The notes below the pieces were generated by a model. The model saw only the letters and a list, made by a program, of their open reading frames with translations, had not been told where the DNA came from and made no database searches. Position numbers and translations under genes: made by a program. Below, one piece after another: positions 5,633 to 7,507 of a stretch of DNA of 7,507 bases. The stretch is taken from assembly GCA_016649475.1 (NCBI GenBank), contig JAENXP010000095.1, forward strand, positions 1 to 7,507, in the 5' to 3' direction. How positions within the stretch are numbered: the first letter of the stretch is position 1; each line of letters starts with the position of its first letter. Source of the DNA: Burkholderiales bacterium. GTDB lineage: Bacteria; Pseudomonadota; Gammaproteobacteria; Burkholderiales; SG8-39.

Positions 5633-7507
5633 ATGGCTGAGACCGGAATCGAAATGAACGACGGGCGCATGCGTGCGGTGATCGAACGCCTCACGCCGTC
5701 CGTGGACGGGGGGCGCTTCGCCGCCAAGCGCATCGTCGGCGACGAGGTCGTGGTCGAAGCCGACTGCTTCACCGACGGCCACGATACGCTTGCCTGCCTG
5801 CTGTTGTGGCGGCGCGAAGGCGAGACCTCGTGGAACGAAACGCCGATGGCGCCCTTGGGCAACGATCGCTGGCGCGGCGGCTTCGTCGCGGCATCCGTTG
5901 GCCGCTACCAGTACACGGTCACGTCCTGGGTGGACCATTTCCTGTCCTGGCGCCACGATTTCGCGCGCCGTGTCGAGGACGAAGATGTGCGCGTCGCGGC
6001 GCTGGTCGGCGCCGGGCTGATCGAAGGGGCGGTGCAGCGTGCGCAGGGAGAGGATAGGGCGCGCCTGAAGAGCTGGGCGGCGAGGCTGCGCGCCGTCACC
6101 GACGCACAGCTGCTCAAGACGCTGGGGCTGGACGAAGAATTTGCCGCCGTTGCCGCAGCTTACCCGGACCGAAGTCTGGCCAGCACCTGCCCGGTCGTGC
6201 ATCCGCTGATTGTGGACCGCGAGCGCGCGCGTTTTTCCAGCTGGTACGAGCTGTTTCCGCGCTCGGCATCGAGCGAACCGGGGCGGCACGGCACGCTGCG
6301 CGATTGCGAAGCGCGACTGCCGGCGATCGCGAAAATGGGGTTCGACGTGCTCTACCTGCCGCCGATCCATCCGATCGGGTGCGTCAATCGCAAGGGCGCG
6401 AATAACTCGGTCACCGCGGTGCCCGGCGAGCCGGGTAGCCCCTGGGCCATAGGTTCGGCCGAAGGCGGGCACAAGGCCTTGCATCCCGAGCTTGGAACCA
6501 TCGAGGATTTCAGGCGCCTGGTCGCGGCCACGCGCACGCACGGCATGGAACTCGCGCTGGACATCGCGTTTCAATGCGCACCGGATCACCCCTATGTCAC
6601 CGAACATCCGAAATGGTTTCGCTGGCGCCCCGATGGCACGGTGCAGTACGCGGAGAACCCGCCGAAGAAATACCAGGATATTTTTCCGTTCGAATTCGAA
6701 TCCGAGGACTGGTCAGGCCTGTGGCAGGAACTCGCCGACGTGTTCCGCTTCTGGGCGGACGAGGGTGTGCGCATCTTCCGCGTGGATAATCCGCACACCA
6801 AGCCCTTCCCCTTCTGGGAATGGGCGATCACCGAACTGAAGCGCGAGTACCCGGATGCGATTTTTCTCGCCGAGGCATTCACCCGGCCCAGGGTGATGCA
6901 CCGGCTTGCCAAGCTGGGTTTCACCCAGTCGTACACTTATTTCGCGTGGCGCAATTCCAAATACGAGCTTGTCGAATACTTCACCGAACTCACGCAGGGG
7001 CCCGGGCGCGAATACTTCAAGCCCAACGTCTGGCCCAACACTCCGGACATCCTCACCGAGTACCTGCAGTTCGGCGGCCGGCCGGCCTTCATCGTGCGCC
7101 TGATCCTGGCGGCAACGCTGGGCGCCAACTACGGCATCTACGGACCGGCGTTCGAACTGCTCGAGGCAGAGCCGCGCGATCCGGGCAGCGAGGAATACCT
7201 GGACAGCGAAAAATACCAGATCCGGCAGTGGGACCTGCAGGCGCAGCAAAGCCTCACCGACTTGATCGCGCGCGTCAACCGCGCCCGCCGCGACAACCCC
7301 GCGCTGCAGTCCGACGGCTCGCTGCTGTTTTTCCCGATCGATAACGACAGCCTGCTGTGCTACGCCAAGTCCGACGCTACGGCCGAGAATCTGGTGGTGA
7401 CCGTGGTCAATCTCGATCCGCACCACGTGCAGTCGGGCTGGGTGGAGCTCGATCTGGACGCGCTGGGCATCGACGCGCAGCTGCCCTTCCAGATGCACGA
7501 CCTGCTC
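5633..7507 (+). CDS. glgE: GlgE, alpha-1,4-glucan:maltose-1-phosphate maltosyltransferase (3' end outside window)
   Basis: GlgE (EC 2.4.99.16, GH13_3) transfers maltosyl units from alpha-maltose-1-phosphate to the non-reducing end of an alpha-1,4-glucan, releasing phosphate. The frame is open for 625 codons to the window edge; homologues are about 650-700 residues, so only the end of the C-terminal domain is missing. Residues about 14-40 (VIERLTPSVDGGRFAAKRIVGD) are the usual N-terminal signature of the beta-sandwich domain. The catalytic part begins at WYELFPRS (204-211) and continues with LPPIHPIG (242-249), region I at D310, the phosphate-site motif ENPPKKYQDIFP (N342, K345, Y347), the nucleophile D385 in RVDNPHTKP, the acid/base E414 in FLAEAFTRP, and the third carboxylate D472 in NTPDILTEYLQFGGR. 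These separate it from ordinary amylases or TreS. Its ATG lies one base after the glgB stop with only a weak GGGG in front, suggesting translational coupling; ATG 5654 is an alternative start. Maltose-1-phosphate must come from TreS plus maltokinase, or GlgM, encoded elsewhere. Confidence 0.95.
   Translation, partial: MAETGIEMNDGRMRAVIERLTPSVDGGRFAAKRIVGDEVVVEADCFTDGHDTLACLLLWRREGETSWNETPMAPLGNDRWRGGFVAASVGRYQYTVTSWVDHFLSWRHDFARRVEDEDVRVAALVGAGLIEGAVQRAQGEDRARLKSWAARLRAVTDAQLLKTLGLDEEFAAVAAAYPDRSLASTCPVVHPLIVDRERARFSSWYELFPRSASSEPGRHGTLRDCEARLPAIAKMGFDVLYLPPIHPIGCVNRKGANNSVTAVPGEPGSPWAIGSAEGGHKALHPELGTIEDFRRLVAATRTHGMELALDIAFQCAPDHPYVTEHPKWFRWRPDGTVQYAENPPKKYQDIFPFEFESEDWSGLWQELADVFRFWADEGVRIFRVDNPHTKPFPFWEWAITELKREYPDAIFLAEAFTRPRVMHRLAKLGFTQSYTYFAWRNSKYELVEYFTELTQGPGREYFKPNVWPNTPDILTEYLQFGGRPAFIVRLILAATLGANYGIYGPAFELLEAEPRDPGSEEYLDSEKYQIRQWDLQAQQSLTDLIARVNRARRDNPALQSDGSLLFFPIDNDSLLCYAKSDATAENLVVTVVNLDPHHVQSGWVELDLDALGIDAQLPFQMHDLL

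Noticed and set aside
3565..5862. A 765-codon open frame on the - strand opposite glgB
   Set aside because: It lies antisense to glgB with intact catalytic motifs, shows no recognisable domain, and is rich in His, Arg, Ala and Val repeats typical of reverse-strand reading of GC-rich genes. Its length reflects codon bias on the + strand.
5609..6607. A 332-codon - strand open frame opposite glgE (and a similar one at 6713-7498)
   Set aside because: Both are antisense to an uninterrupted glgE frame with all catalytic residues, and have no recognisable features of their own.

Overview
The window is GC-rich bacterial DNA with all credible genes on the + strand, packed into two unrelated operons. 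The gene families and layout (a split pqiA, a pqiB with three MCE domains, and a short GlgB of about 630 residues next to GlgE) suggest a Gram-negative proteobacterium, probably a betaproteobacterium. That placement is inferred from family knowledge only; no rRNA or other marker is present. Coding density is high. I see no tRNA, rRNA, CRISPR array, insertion sequence or phage gene.

Region 1 (1-3415) is a pqi (paraquat-inducible, Mla/MCE-type) envelope operon. It contains the 3' part of a first PqiA-type membrane protein, a complete second PqiA-type protein, PqiB (MCE-domain tunnel protein) and PqiC (outer-membrane lipoprotein). Two junctions are 4-base stop/start overlaps (ATGA at 535-538, GTGA at 2822-2825). 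Together the products should form an inner-membrane to outer-membrane conduit thought to move lipids or other hydrophobic molecules. The pqiA2/pqiB junction is odd: the only standard start of pqiB lies 47 bases after the upstream stop, yet coding-like sequence and a good ribosome binding site point to an ATA codon overlapping that stop.

Region 2 (3416-3735) is the only long non-coding stretch. It holds a good candidate sigma70 promoter with an extended -10 element (3528-3556), a GNRA-capped hairpin and a leader of about 170 bases ending in a strong Shine-Dalgarno before a TTG start. It is the boundary between the two operons.

Region 3 (3736-7507) is an alpha-glucan operon: glgB (1,4-alpha-glucan branching enzyme) followed after one base by glgE (maltose-1-phosphate maltosyltransferase), which runs off the right edge. 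GlgE extends linear alpha-1,4-glucan from maltose-1-phosphate and GlgB adds alpha-1,6 branches, so the pair is the polymer-building half of the GlgE pathway. The enzymes that make maltose-1-phosphate (TreS with a maltokinase, or GlgM) are not in the window.

Most of this is well-known biology. The points worth a second look are the pqiB start, the TTG start and long leader of glgB, and the use of the GlgE route in what looks like a Gram-negative. I found no convincing undescribed system.
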